DNA of 64,000 bases, taken from NCBI RefSeq assembly GCF_011751865.2, contig NZ_CP061770.1:1674001-1738000 (forward strand), read 5' to 3'. A program made the translations under genes and the position numbers. Each line of letters starts with the position of its first letter. The first letter of the stretch is position 1. The DNA comes from Salinibacterium sp. ZJ70. Lineage in GTDB: Bacteria; Actinomycetota; Actinomycetes; Actinomycetales; Microbacteriaceae. The notes beneath the pieces were generated by a model. The model saw only the letters and a list, made by a program, of their open reading frames with translations, was not told where the DNA came from and did not search any database. This document shows positions 18,192 to 26,186 of the stretch, in pieces.

Positions 18192-19043
18192 GTGACACTC
18201 AGCGCTGCTGTTCCGGTCGCCGCTTGGTACCCAGACCCGACTGACCCCGAATCTCTCCGGTGGTGGGACGGTCTGGGCTGGACGTCGCACACGCGCCCGC
18301 GTCCGACTCAGGTGCCGTCGAGCCTCCCGATGCCCGACCCGGCGACCGCGTACATCCCCGAGGCCCCGCCGACCGCGTCACCCGCGCCGGTCGATCAGGC
18401 CTCCCCCGCTCCGCTCCCGCCCGTGATCCCGCCGGTTCCCGCGGATGCCAACCCAACCGAAGCGCAGCTTCTCGCCGCGCTGGCGTCGGCACCCGCGCCT
18501 TCGGCGGGCACCGCCGGCATCGCCGCCGCGCCGCCACCCAGCGAGGCACCTCCTGCGATCGCCGACGCCGACGCTGCGGGCGAGGGGATCTCGCTCGACG
18601 CGGCCCGCGCAGCCTTCCAAGCCGCCCAGGCGCAGAAGTCCGCCGCCGCCGCCGCTCGCTCGGCGGGCCCCAGCACTCTTCCGACGCTCCCCGAGGGTGT
18701 GCCGTTCGATCTGCCGACTGCCGCCCCGTCGGCGCCCGCCGTGGAGCCTCCTGTCGCCGCGGAGCCTGCCGAGACATTCACTTCGGTCGCCCAGGCCCGC
18801 GCCGCCTTCGCTGCGAAGAAGGCCGCCGCGGCGGCGGCTGCAGGCACCGCGGGCGCTCCGGCTGCCACAGCAGGTGGGGCCCCGAGCCTGGCCCCGGTCG
18901 AGGAGAGTCGGCCCGTCTCGGTCGCAGCAGCACGGGCCGCCGCCGCGAAGGCGAAGGCCGCTGCCGAGGCAGCCGCAGCAGCAGGCCCCACGCCCGACAA
19001 GGTCGACGAGCAGGGCCGCAAGTGGCACCTGCCCAAATTCTGA
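18192..19043 (+). CDS. DUF2510 protein 3, Ala/Pro-rich, no membrane helix
   Basis: The 283-residue protein has an N-terminal DUF2510 module (AAWYPDPTDPESLRWWDG, LGWTSHT) followed by a low-complexity Ala/Pro tail with Ala/Lys-rich helices such as ARAAFAAKKAAAAAA and ARAAAAKAKAAAEAA. No hydrophobic segment is evident. The end, DEQGRKWHLPKF, looks like a conserved terminal motif. The GTG at 18192 is preferred over the ATG at 18177 because GGGAGGGA is correctly placed before it. Role unknown; the helical repeats could mediate protein contacts. Confidence 0.72.
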   Translation: MTLSAAVPVAAWYPDPTDPESLRWWDGLGWTSHTRPRPTQVPSSLPMPDPATAYIPEAPPTASPAPVDQASPAPLPPVIPPVPADANPTEAQLLAALASAPAPSAGTAGIAAAPPPSEAPPAIADADAAGEGISLDAARAAFQAAQAQKSAAAAARSAGPSTLPTLPEGVPFDLPTAAPSAPAVEPPVAAEPAETFTSVAQARAAFAAKKAAAAAAAGTAGAPAATAGGAPSLAPVEESRPVSVAAARAAAAKAKAAAEAAAAAGPTPDKVDEQGRKWHLPKF

Positions 19044-19104
19044 TCCGAGTCCGGCGTCTGGACTCACCCGAACTGGGGGGATGAGCCGCGGCGCACTCAG
19101 CGCA

Positions 19105-19110
19105 TAGGCT
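19105..19110 (+). promoter_or_regulatory. -10 hexamer before DUF2510 protein 4
   Basis: TAGGCT lies about 31 nt before the chosen GTG start at 19142; a GGGGG tract provides the ribosome binding site. Confidence 0.3.
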
Positions 19111-19141
19111 CGAGACATATCACAGACTGTGGGGGATGAAC

Positions 19142-20674
19142 GTGTCTGACACGACATCCATGGCGCCTCGTGCGGCATGGTATCCGGATCCCAGCAATGC
19201 AGGAATGCAGCGCTGGTGGGACGGTCGTGCCTGGACGCCGTACACGACCCCCATCCCGCCGCCGCCGCCGCAGTTCGCGTCGATGCAGCACCCTGTGGTC
19301 CCGTCGTCTCCCGTCGCCGAGCCCGTGCAGGCAGCCGCGCCTCAGCCGGTCGCCCAGCAGCCTGTGGCAGAGCAGCACCTCGCGCCTCAGCCGGTCACCC
19401 AGCAGCCAGTCGTGCAGCAGCAGCCCGTCGCACCTCAGCCGGTCGCGCCTCAGCCGGTCGCGCCTCAGCAGGTCGCACCGCAGCCGGTCGCGCCTCAGCA
19501 GGTCGCACCGCAGCCCGTCGCACCGCAGCCCGTCGCGCAGCAGCCGGTCGCCCAGCAGCCGGTCGCCCAGCAGCCGGTCGCCCAGCAGCCCTTTGCACCT
19601 CAGCCCGTCGCACCTCAGCCGGTCGCCCAGCAGCCGATCGCGCCGCAGCACGCTGCACCTCAGCACGCTGAACCTCAGCACGCCGCCCAGCAGCCCGCCA
19701 TGCAGCAGCCGGTCGCGCAGCAGCCGATCGCGCCGCAGGTGCCCGCCGCTCCGGCCCACTACGCACAGCACGCCGCCCAGCAGCCGATCGCGCCGCAGCC
19801 GATGACGCCTCCCGAGGTGCCGCAGCAGCATCAGCCCTCCGCACCACGCCATGAGGCGCCAAGTGCCCCGGCGACGCCCGGTTACCTCTCGGCACCTGCA
19901 CCGCAGGCTGCTGCGGTGCAGAGCCCCAGCGCCGATCAGACCATGAGCGGGGCCCCGCCGGTACCGCCGGAGCTGCTCGCGCAGCACGCAGCTCAGGCGG
20001 CGGCGCGCGAAGCCCAGGCCGCAGCTCGCGAGGCGCAGATCACTGCATCGGCGCCGATCCCGAGCACGCCCATCGCGAGCGGGCCCGCGGCGGTCACGCC
20101 CACCGTGCTGCCCCCTGTGGCGCCGCAGCCTGACGCTGGCAGCCCCGCCGCAGCCGCGTATCAGAACGCTCAGCCTCCTTCGGCGTACGCATCCGCCCCT
20201 GCGCCGATGGCACCGCGCGGAGCGCTCGAGGCGACTCCGTCCGTGATCCCGGGCTTCACCCCCGCGCCCACCGTGCTCGCCCTCCCCGCACTTCTCGGGG
20301 GAGCGCCCGCAATCGCTGCGGCACCGTCCGCGCCGACCCCCGCGTCGGCCCCCGACGCGCCTCACCCCACGACGGCGCACTCGGCGACGGCGCCCACGGT
20401 GTCGCAGCCCTCCCCCGGCAACGGGATGTCCTCAGCCGGCGACGCGAACGCGGCCTACCTCGCCTCTCTCGGCGTGAGCATGCCGAGCGCCCCGCCCCGA
20501 ACCGAGGCTCCCGCGCCGACCACAGGACCCCAGCCGATCGCGATGCCGAACGACTCGGGCCCGCTCGGGACCGCGCCTTCGACCGCCCGTGCCTTCCCGC
20601 AGGACGCGGAGCACATGCGCGAGCTCATGCCTGACAACCGCACCGAATTCGGTGCGCCGCTGCACCGCACCTGA
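19142..20674 (+). CDS. DUF2510 protein 4 with QPVA pentapeptide repeats
   Basis: The 510-residue protein starts with a DUF2510 module (AAWYPDPSNAGMQRWWDGR, AWTPYTT), then about 160 residues of tandem PQPVA/QQPVA units, then an Ala/Pro-rich region. The tail (DAEHMRELMPDNRTEFGAPL) looks non-repetitive and may be functional. No membrane segment is seen. GTG at 19142 is preferred over ATG at 19136 because the GGGGGA tract is well spaced from it. Extended PQ-type repeats often form rigid spacers or binding ligands for SH3-like or peptidoglycan-associated partners; this is inference. Confidence 0.72.
   Translation: MSDTTSMAPRAAWYPDPSNAGMQRWWDGRAWTPYTTPIPPPPPQFASMQHPVVPSSPVAEPVQAAAPQPVAQQPVAEQHLAPQPVTQQPVVQQQPVAPQPVAPQPVAPQQVAPQPVAPQQVAPQPVAPQPVAQQPVAQQPVAQQPVAQQPFAPQPVAPQPVAQQPIAPQHAAPQHAEPQHAAQQPAMQQPVAQQPIAPQVPAAPAHYAQHAAQQPIAPQPMTPPEVPQQHQPSAPRHEAPSAPATPGYLSAPAPQAAAVQSPSADQTMSGAPPVPPELLAQHAAQAAAREAQAAAREAQITASAPIPSTPIASGPAAVTPTVLPPVAPQPDAGSPAAAAYQNAQPPSAYASAPAPMAPRGALEATPSVIPGFTPAPTVLALPALLGGAPAIAAAPSAPTPASAPDAPHPTTAHSATAPTVSQPSPGNGMSSAGDANAAYLASLGVSMPSAPPRTEAPAPTTGPQPIAMPNDSGPLGTAPSTARAFPQDAEHMRELMPDNRTEFGAPLHRT
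19330..19800 (+). repeat. 15-bp tandem repeats encoding QPVA-type pentapeptides
   Basis: Units of the type CAGCCGGTCGCCCAG and CAGCCGGTCGCGCCT recur roughly 30 times in phase with the reading frame, with point variants (QPIA, QHAA). Being multiples of three, changes in copy number would preserve the frame. Confidence 0.85.
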
Positions 20675-20725
20675 GCATCGACCCAGGTGGTGCGGCCGGG
20701 CCGATGCCCGCTCGGATACAGCGCC

Positions 20726-21634
20726 TCAGATGAAGCGGACCGCGCCCTGGATCCGGGTGCGCAGCTCGAAGAGGTCCGTGCCGCCTGTTCCTACGCCCGG
20801 CACCCCCTCACGGATCACGTGCGCGAGCTGAGGTCGCGGGATCAGCAGAGCGCGGGCACCACGCACGGTGCCGAGGTCGACGACTCCCGGGGCATCCGAC
20901 TCGGGGACGACGACGGCGATCGCGGAGAACTTGACGCGTGCCGCCCGCCCGAACGCGCGCGCACGCGCCGAGAGCTCTGCGACGGGCTTCGCTCCCCCGA
21001 CGGCCGGCCCGATGAGCTCGGACCCCTTGATCTTCACCTCACCGCCCCAGTCCTCGCTCAGGACCGCCCACAGTCCGCTCTGGCCGAGCACGATGTGGTC
21101 GAGCTTGCCCGCGACCGTGCCGACGTCATGCCACACGGTGTAGCCGATGCCGAGTGTCGACAGGGCGCGCGCCGACTCCTCCTCGGCGATCGCGTTCGCG
21201 AGCAGATGCTTGATGTGCTGGGGAGCGGAGCGCACGACGGCGGGATCGTAGGGATTGGGGAGGGTGACTCCGCGCCCCGCCCATTCGCGCACTTCGTCGA
21301 GGTACCGCTCGCGATACCAGCCGCCGGGGTGGCCGCTCGATCGCGCCTGGGGACGCGTCCCGGTCGACGCACGCTCAGTGCGCGGAGCGTACGCAGCGGA
21401 CGACATGGCCTCCGCACCGCGCGCACCGTTCGCGTCATAGGCGGCGCGTGCCGTGGGGGTGCCGATGAGCTCCCACGCTCGCTGCACGGCATGGAACTCC
21501 GCCGCGACCCCGCCTGCGTCGGGGTGCGTCTCCCGCAGGCGTCGACGGTACGCGCGTCGCAGCTCGTCCTCGCTCGCGGTCGCGGGAACACCCAGGATCT
21601 CGTACGGCGATGAGGAGAGCGGACTGTCGGGCAC
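20726..21634 (-). CDS. J-domain protein with NERD-like C-terminal region
   Basis: The 302-residue protein starts with a DnaJ domain (SPYEILGVPATASEDELRRA) with the catalytic HPD in ETHPDAGG, residues about 9-70. After a disordered linker, a second domain (about 105-300) contains LDHIVLGQSGLWAV and GGEVKIKGSEL, which resemble the core of NERD (nuclease-related) domains. J-domains stimulate Hsp70 ATPase; the second domain's role is unknown. GTG at 21634 was chosen because a TACGAT hexamer sits exactly 6 nt upstream. It is divergent from the 108-residue protein. Confidence 0.65.
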   Translation of the reverse strand: MPDSPLSSSPYEILGVPATASEDELRRAYRRRLRETHPDAGGVAAEFHAVQRAWELIGTPTARAAYDANGARGAEAMSSAAYAPRTERASTGTRPQARSSGHPGGWYRERYLDEVREWAGRGVTLPNPYDPAVVRSAPQHIKHLLANAIAEEESARALSTLGIGYTVWHDVGTVAGKLDHIVLGQSGLWAVLSEDWGGEVKIKGSELIGPAVGGAKPVAELSARARAFGRAARVKFSAIAVVVPESDAPGVVDLGTVRGARALLIPRPQLAHVIREGVPGVGTGGTDLFELRTRIQGAVRFI

Positions 21635-21640
21635 GATTCG

Positions 21641-21646
21641 ATCGTA
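21641..21646 (-). promoter_or_regulatory. -10 hexamer for the J-domain gene
   Basis: TACGAT on the minus strand ends 6 nt before the GTG at 21634; leaderless spacing. Confidence 0.4.
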
Positions 21647-21677
21647 GGCGGAGTCGGCGACCGGCACGTGCGCGCCG

Positions 21678-21683
21678 TAGGCT
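21678..21683 (+). promoter_or_regulatory. -10 hexamer for the 108-residue protein gene
   Basis: TAGGCT ends 6 nt before the ATG at 21690; leaderless spacing. It is back to back with the promoter of the J-domain gene. Confidence 0.5.
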
Positions 21684-21689
21684 CGAACA

Positions 21690-22016
21690 ATGAACGCGCA
21701 CGAGGAGCATGGGGTCCGCCGCCAGGCGAGCGTCGAGGTGCTGCGCGCTGAGGCGACGGAGGAGCTCAGCACTGTCGTCTTCGAACGCCTCCATGCGGGC
21801 GAGGATCCGTGGGAGTTCATGCAGGAGCTTCCGTCGGTCGATGAGCTCGTGGTGCTGACGTTGCGCGCCGAGCTCATCCATGCCGACAACGACCGGCGCC
21901 CCTCTGCCGAGGTCGACTACCGGATGCTGCGCCAGATCGCGCTCGCCTATCCGGATCTCAGCACGACGGTGTGGGCGATGCTCGACGCCGAGCCCACGAG
22001 CCGCCGGACCGCCTGA
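21690..22016 (+). CDS. Conserved-looking cytoplasmic protein of unknown function
   Basis: The 108-residue protein is acidic, helical and has no membrane segment; I do not recognise the family. The stop overlaps the next start by one base (TGATG), so it is coupled with the class IV aminotransferase gene and may serve the same pathway. Confidence 0.6.
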   Translation: MNAHEEHGVRRQASVEVLRAEATEELSTVVFERLHAGEDPWEFMQELPSVDELVVLTLRAELIHADNDRRPSAEVDYRMLRQIALAYPDLSTTVWAMLDAEPTSRRTA

Positions 22017-22891
22017 TGCGGGCGCTCGCGCTCATCGAGTTCGACGAAGAGCACGCCGTGGCTTCCGGGCATCGGATGGCCGACCCCGACATCCCGCACC
22101 TGCGCGTCACCGACCTCGCCGCCACGCGCGGCGATGGCGTCTTCGAGACGGCCATGCTCGTCGAGGGGAGCGTGCACGCACTCGACGCTCACCTCGAGCG
22201 TCTCGCACAGTCGGCCCACGCGCTCGATCTCGCCACTGGGTCGTCCGACATCTGGCGAGCCGCTGTTCTTGCCGTCGCCGATGCGCTCACGCGCGGCGGC
22301 GTCCTGACAGGCTCGCTCAAGCTCGTGCTCAGCAGGGGCGTCGAAGGCAGCCGCGTCCCCACGGGGTGGGTCTATGGCTCCCCTGCCCCGGATGCCGCTC
22401 GCGTGCGCGCGGATGGCGTGCGGATCGCGTTGCTGGATCGCGGATACCGTCACGATGTCTCGGTGACGTCGCCGTGGCTGCTGACGGGCGCGAAGACGCT
22501 CAGCGCCGCTGTGCATCGCGCTGCGCAACGCGAGGCCGTCCGACGGGGTGCCGATGATGCGGTGTTCGTATCGAGTGACGGCTTTCTGCTCGAGGGGGCG
22601 TCATCCAGCCTTCTGCTGCTCCGGGGCACGCACTTCGTGACGCCGAGCGTCGAGCTCGGCATCCTCGCGGGCACGACGCAGGCCGACCTGTTCGCGTGGG
22701 CTGAGCAGTCCGGATTCACCACGGGCTACGAGCTGCTCACACCGGAGGATCTCGCGGCAGCTGACGCCGCCTGGCTCGTCTCCAGCGTCCGGGGCGCGGT
22801 GCCGATCCGTGCCGTCGACGGGGTCGAGCGCTCCATCGACGGCGTGCTCACCGCGAGCCTCGATGCTGCCTTGCGGGCGCGCGCGACCTGA
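22016..22891 (+). CDS. Class IV aminotransferase, aminodeoxychorismate lyase-like
   Basis: The 291-residue PLP enzyme has fold-type IV features: DGVFETAMLVEG, a lysine in LLTGAKTLS that fits the PLP Schiff base, and LLEGASSSLLLL for the phosphate site. Aminodeoxychorismate lyase (PabC) makes 4-aminobenzoate for folate synthesis; the length suits PabC, but D-amino-acid and branched-chain aminotransferases share the fold, so I leave the symbol blank. It follows the 108-residue protein with a one-base overlap and is followed at once by a terminator. Confidence 0.75.
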   Translation: MRALALIEFDEEHAVASGHRMADPDIPHLRVTDLAATRGDGVFETAMLVEGSVHALDAHLERLAQSAHALDLATGSSDIWRAAVLAVADALTRGGVLTGSLKLVLSRGVEGSRVPTGWVYGSPAPDAARVRADGVRIALLDRGYRHDVSVTSPWLLTGAKTLSAAVHRAAQREAVRRGADDAVFVSSDGFLLEGASSSLLLLRGTHFVTPSVELGILAGTTQADLFAWAEQSGFTTGYELLTPEDLAAADAAWLVSSVRGAVPIRAVDGVERSIDGVLTASLDAALRARAT

Positions 22892-22898
22892 CACGACG

Positions 22899-22933
22899 AA
22901 GGACCCCGGGCAGCTACTCCGGGGCCCTTCTGT
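22899..22933 (+). terminator. Rho-independent-type terminator
   Basis: An 11-bp stem with a single mismatch (AAGGACCCCGG with CCGGGGCCCTT) follows the aminotransferase stop by 8 nt and is trailed by TCTGTGT. Confidence 0.75.
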
Positions 22934-23224
22934 GTCGGTGAGGCCGCCCCCCGCGCGAGCTCTCGCGTCGGCGTTGGCCGCAGGGGTTCTGGTCCGTTGA
23001 TGGAGCCGTTGCTCCGTCATCCCCGGACCTGCTCGTCGACGCTGCTGACGCTCGTCGGCACCGTCCGGTGAGCCCGTCCCCCGCTGCGGCTGCGACTGGT
23101 CTGACTCGGATCTCTCCGCCTGCATCCCGGGCCGCGCCCCATCGGTTGCAGTCGAAGATACTCAGAATCGAGGCGTCCGCAAGACGTGAAGTCTCGCGTG
23201 AGAGTTGAGCGCGTCGTTAAATGC
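22934..23224. other. Intergenic region without a recognised gene
   Basis: No reading frame here has family-like sequence or the codon bias of its neighbours. It probably holds the promoter of the structured RNA that begins at about 23226; a GTTAAAT patch near 23215-23221 is the most A+T-rich candidate for a -10. Confidence 0.4.
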
Positions 23225-23225
23225 G

Positions 23226-23325
23226 GGCGGCGGTGATGCTGTCCCACGATTCCACGTACCCCCGGTATCGGAATCGCGACTCTGACAGAATCACCGCCGC
23301 CTACTAGTCCCCCAACTAGTGTGAG
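23226..23325 (+). ncRNA. Probable 6C-like structured RNA
   Basis: A perfect 12-bp outer stem (23226-23237 with 23290-23301) encloses a hairpin with a CGATTCC/GGAATCG stem (23247-23253 with 23270-23276) whose loop contains five consecutive C. It is followed directly by a second hairpin, ACTAGT/ACTAGT (23303-23308 with 23315-23320), with loop CCCCCA. Two C-rich loops on adjacent stems are the defining feature of the actinobacterial 6C RNA; here each loop has five rather than six C. The C loops place the RNA on the plus strand. A GC hairpin at 23340-23366 could end it. The call rests on structure read by eye. Confidence 0.5.
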
Positions 23326-23338
23326 CACCACGATAGGC

Positions 23339-23367
23339 GGGGCGTTCTGGGAACGCTCCCCCCACAA
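23339..23367. terminator. GC hairpin between the RNA and the helicase gene
   Basis: GGGGCGTTC pairs with GAACGCTCC around a short TGG-centred loop, followed by a C-run and CACAACGGGG. It lies about 30 nt from the 3' end of the helicase gene and could terminate transcripts from either side. Confidence 0.4.
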
Positions 23368-23397
23368 CGGGGCTCACACCAGACCACGCGTTCTCCG

Positions 23398-25533
23398 CTA
23401 CAGTCCCGCGACCGCGTCCGTGAGAATCGTGACGAGCGCTTCCAGCTGCACCGAACCCTCAGCCGCCTCGACGTTGTCGCCGTCGAGCGCACGAGCCGCC
23501 AGGCCCGCCTTGGAGTCGATGAGCTCGGCGATGCGACCGTCGATCGTCTGAGCGGCGATGATCCGCCACGCGGTGACCGGCAGCTCCTGACCGATGCGGT
23601 GCACGCGGTCGATCGCCTGCGTCTGCTCGGCGTTGGTCCAGCTGAGCTCCGCGAGCACGACGTTCGACGCCGCCTGCAGGTTCACGCCGACGCCGGCTGC
23701 GGTGAGCGAGCACACCGCGACCGCGACATCCGGATCGTTCTGGAACGCGTCGATCTCTGCCTGGCGCACCTTCGACGTCTGGTCGCCGCGGATCGAGATG
23801 GTGCGCAGACCCGCCTTCGCGAAGTGGGCTTCGGCAGCGTCCATGACGTCGATGTGCTTGGCGAAGAACACGACCTTGCCGACGTTGCGGGCGAGGTTGA
23901 CGGTGTAGTCCGCAGCCGGCACAGCCTTGGCCTGACCGATGCGCCGCACCATGGTGAAGACGTTGTCTCCCGCCGACGACGACTGCTTCGACTCCTCGAA
24001 CTCGGCAGCCGCGACGAGGCGGATGAGGTCCTCGTCGGCCGAGTCGGGGCGCGTCGAGCGCAGTCGGCGGTAGCGCTCGAGCAGGCGCGCCACAAGCGCA
24101 CGCTCCGCGTCGCGGATGGAGCGACCTGCCTCGCCGTCGAGTTCGACGGGGATGTCCGCGATGCGGCGCGCAGGGATATCGGCCGCGACGTCGACCTTCT
24201 TGCGGCGCACGATGCCCATGTCGACGACGGCACGACGCGCGGCGGCGAAGAATCCCGGGTCGACCGGGGTGAGCTCCGTGTCCTCGAGCGCCTTCATGAG
24301 ACCAGGCAGCGGCTTCTTCTCGTCGATCCAGCCGAGGAACTGCCAGATCATGCGGAAGTCCTCGATCTGGTTGATGAGAGGAGTTCCCGTGAGTGCGATG
24401 AGCAGCGGATCGGGATTGTGCTGGCGGATCGACTCGGAGAGCGCCTGCACGTGACGGGAGCGCTGCGAGTCCTTGTTCTTGATGAAGTGCGCTTCATCGA
24501 CGATCATGCCGCGGAATCCGCGCATCTTCAGCCACTCCACGTGGCGGTCGAGGATCTCGTAGTTGACGACGACGATCTCGGCGAACGCGTCGACGTCATC
24601 GCCGTCGCCGTGGACGACGGTGACGCTGCGCTTGGGAGTCCACTTCTCGACCTCGCGCGCCCAGTTGACCTTGACGACGTTCGGCACGACGACGAGCAGC
24701 GGGTAGGCATGCGCGACATCAGCCGCGAGCAGCGCCTGCGCCGTCTTTCCGAGACCGGGCTCGTCCGCGAGAAGGTAGGTGCGGTGGCCGTGCCGTGCCG
24801 ACTCGACGAACCGCGCCTGGTGGCGCATGAGCTCGATGCCGCCGGGCGTGGCGAGCGACGCCGTCTCGGGCAGCTCCATGGTCGCGGCTCCGCCGCCGGC
24901 CCCCACCTCGAACGCGCGGAACAGCGGCTCGATGAGCTCCCAGTTGTCGAGGTGACCCGAGCGCTCGACGGGCTTCTTCTGCGCATAGGCGTCGAAGTCC
25001 GGGGGCAGGAACGGATTCGACATCTGGTACTGGCGCACCGACTGCGGGATGACCTTGCGCTCTTCGGCGACAGGCTTCAGCTCCGGCTCGCTGACGACCA
25101 CGAGGTCCTCGGGCGCGAGCGGGGTTCCCGCCTCGATGAGGATCGCGCGGCGCACCTCCTGGGCAGCCGTGCTGAGCGGTGCGGTGTCGGTGAGCAGCTG
25201 GATGAGGGAGGAGTCGCGCGCGGCCGTCTTGGCCATGATCGTCGCGATGCCGTCGAGGCGCGTGAGCTCCTTCGAACGCTCCGTCTCGCTCAGCTGCGTG
25301 TCGGCCTTGATGCGCGCGCGCTCCTCGCGCGCGAGCACGGCGACGACGCGATAGCGCATGCGGTTCGCGGGATTGACCTTGCCGCGCTCTGCGGCACTCT
25401 CGATGCCGCGCACGACGCGGGCGAGAACCGGGATGATGCCCGTCTCGTCCTGGTGGGCACGACGGCGCTGCTGTGCGGATCGGCTGCCCGCCGACTTGGT
25501 GCCGGAACGGGACTTCTGGCCGGATGTGGCCAT
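23398..25533 (-). CDS. SNF2-family DEAD/DEAH-box helicase
   Basis: The 711-residue protein has a Lys/Arg/Ser-rich N-terminus, a region of about 200 residues without a known domain, then a SNF2 ATPase core: Walker A DEPGLGKTAQ near residue 260, DEAH box (MIVDEAHFIKNK), ALTGTP motif III, and C-terminal motifs SLTAAGVGVNLQAA and DRVHRIGQ. SNF2 proteins translocate on double-stranded DNA to remodel protein-DNA complexes. The family resembles short bacterial SMARCAL1-like helicases. ATG is preceded by GAGGAG. No methylase or nuclease partner lies next to it, so a defence role is not supported. Confidence 0.85.
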   Translation of the reverse strand: MATSGQKSRSGTKSAGSRSAQQRRRAHQDETGIIPVLARVVRGIESAAERGKVNPANRMRYRVVAVLAREERARIKADTQLSETERSKELTRLDGIATIMAKTAARDSSLIQLLTDTAPLSTAAQEVRRAILIEAGTPLAPEDLVVVSEPELKPVAEERKVIPQSVRQYQMSNPFLPPDFDAYAQKKPVERSGHLDNWELIEPLFRAFEVGAGGGAATMELPETASLATPGGIELMRHQARFVESARHGHRTYLLADEPGLGKTAQALLAADVAHAYPLLVVVPNVVKVNWAREVEKWTPKRSVTVVHGDGDDVDAFAEIVVVNYEILDRHVEWLKMRGFRGMIVDEAHFIKNKDSQRSRHVQALSESIRQHNPDPLLIALTGTPLINQIEDFRMIWQFLGWIDEKKPLPGLMKALEDTELTPVDPGFFAAARRAVVDMGIVRRKKVDVAADIPARRIADIPVELDGEAGRSIRDAERALVARLLERYRRLRSTRPDSADEDLIRLVAAAEFEESKQSSSAGDNVFTMVRRIGQAKAVPAADYTVNLARNVGKVVFFAKHIDVMDAAEAHFAKAGLRTISIRGDQTSKVRQAEIDAFQNDPDVAVAVCSLTAAGVGVNLQAASNVVLAELSWTNAEQTQAIDRVHRIGQELPVTAWRIIAAQTIDGRIAELIDSKAGLAARALDGDNVEAAEGSVQLEALVTILTDAVAGL

Positions 25534-25767
25534 CGTTCTCCTCGAGGGCTGTGCCCCATCACGACGCTGCGCGTCGCATGTTCGGTGGTCCGCCGCTGAC
25601 TCGCGGACCGGATTCTCGGTGCAGATCGCTCCCGGTGATCCCCTGATCCCAGCTTGGCCGGTGGGGCGGTGAGCACCATCAGTCTAGCGCACGCGCGCCC
25701 TGAGGCAATGTCACGATGCGGGGCGGAGCGTGAGCCCCGCGCAACGCCCCGACGGCCGGGTGACGAC

Positions 25768-26133
25768 TCAGCGGCGCGGCTCGTCCGCGGGGACAGGCGT
25801 CTTCACGAGGATGCCGGCGGCGATGAACACGGCGACTGCGGCGTAGTGCGCCCAGAGCCAGCCGACTCCGTCGAAGTCGAACTGGACGATCGGGTTCCAG
25901 GCGATGGCGATCGCCGCGAACAGGGGCGCCCACCACCACTGCTTGGCCTGGATCACGAACGTGAGGCAGATGAGGGCGAGCACCGCCGTCACCCACGACA
26001 CGTACATGTACAGTTCCTGGCCGATGAGGGCGATGCCGACGAGCAGCACGATCGCCGCCAGCAGGCCGGGTGCGAGCACCATGCGACGGAATCCGGTGTC
26101 GCCGTAACGTTCGGCGGGACGTGCGCTGTTCAC
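25768..26133 (-). CDS. Four-helix membrane protein of unknown function
   Basis: The 121-residue protein has hydrophobic helices at about 20-40, 44-62, 68-80 and 90-110 and a Trp-rich middle (QAKQWWWAPLFAAIAIAWNP), resembling DUF6804-type proteins of Microbacteriaceae; this family call is weak. GTG at 26133 has a TACGCT hexamer 6 nt upstream, suggesting a leaderless mRNA. It is divergent from the M20 peptidase gene. Confidence 0.6.
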   Translation of the reverse strand: MNSARPAERYGDTGFRRMVLAPGLLAAIVLLVGIALIGQELYMYVSWVTAVLALICLTFVIQAKQWWWAPLFAAIAIAWNPIVQFDFDGVGWLWAHYAAVAVFIAAGILVKTPVPADEPRR

Positions 26134-26139
26134 CTCCCC

Positions 26140-26145
26140 AGCGTA
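26140..26145 (-). promoter_or_regulatory. -10 hexamer for the four-helix membrane protein gene
   Basis: TACGCT ends 6 nt before the GTG at 26133. Confidence 0.4.
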
Positions 26146-26174
26146 TCGGCGCGTCCCTGAGCCTCCGCCCTCCC

Positions 26175-26180
26175 TAGGAT
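26175..26180 (+). promoter_or_regulatory. -10 hexamer for the M20 peptidase gene
   Basis: TAGGAT ends 6 nt before the ATG at 26187; leaderless spacing. Confidence 0.45.
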
Positions 26181-26186
26181 CGGAGC

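Noticed and set aside
19330..19800. Regular short repeats that could be taken for a CRISPR array
   Set aside because: The units are contiguous, 15 bp and in phase with a reading frame, with no unique spacers and no cas genes.
23398..25533. The SNF2 helicase as part of a DISARM or restriction-type defence system
   Set aside because: No methylase, nuclease or PLD gene lies beside it; neighbours are a membrane protein and a structured RNA.
23599..25599. A 666-codon open frame antisense to the SNF2 helicase, and similar long antisense frames at 1203-3371 and 41153-43783
   Set aside because: They mirror conserved genes, have Arg/Asp-rich low-similarity translations and arise from strong third-position GC bias; no independent start signals or motifs.
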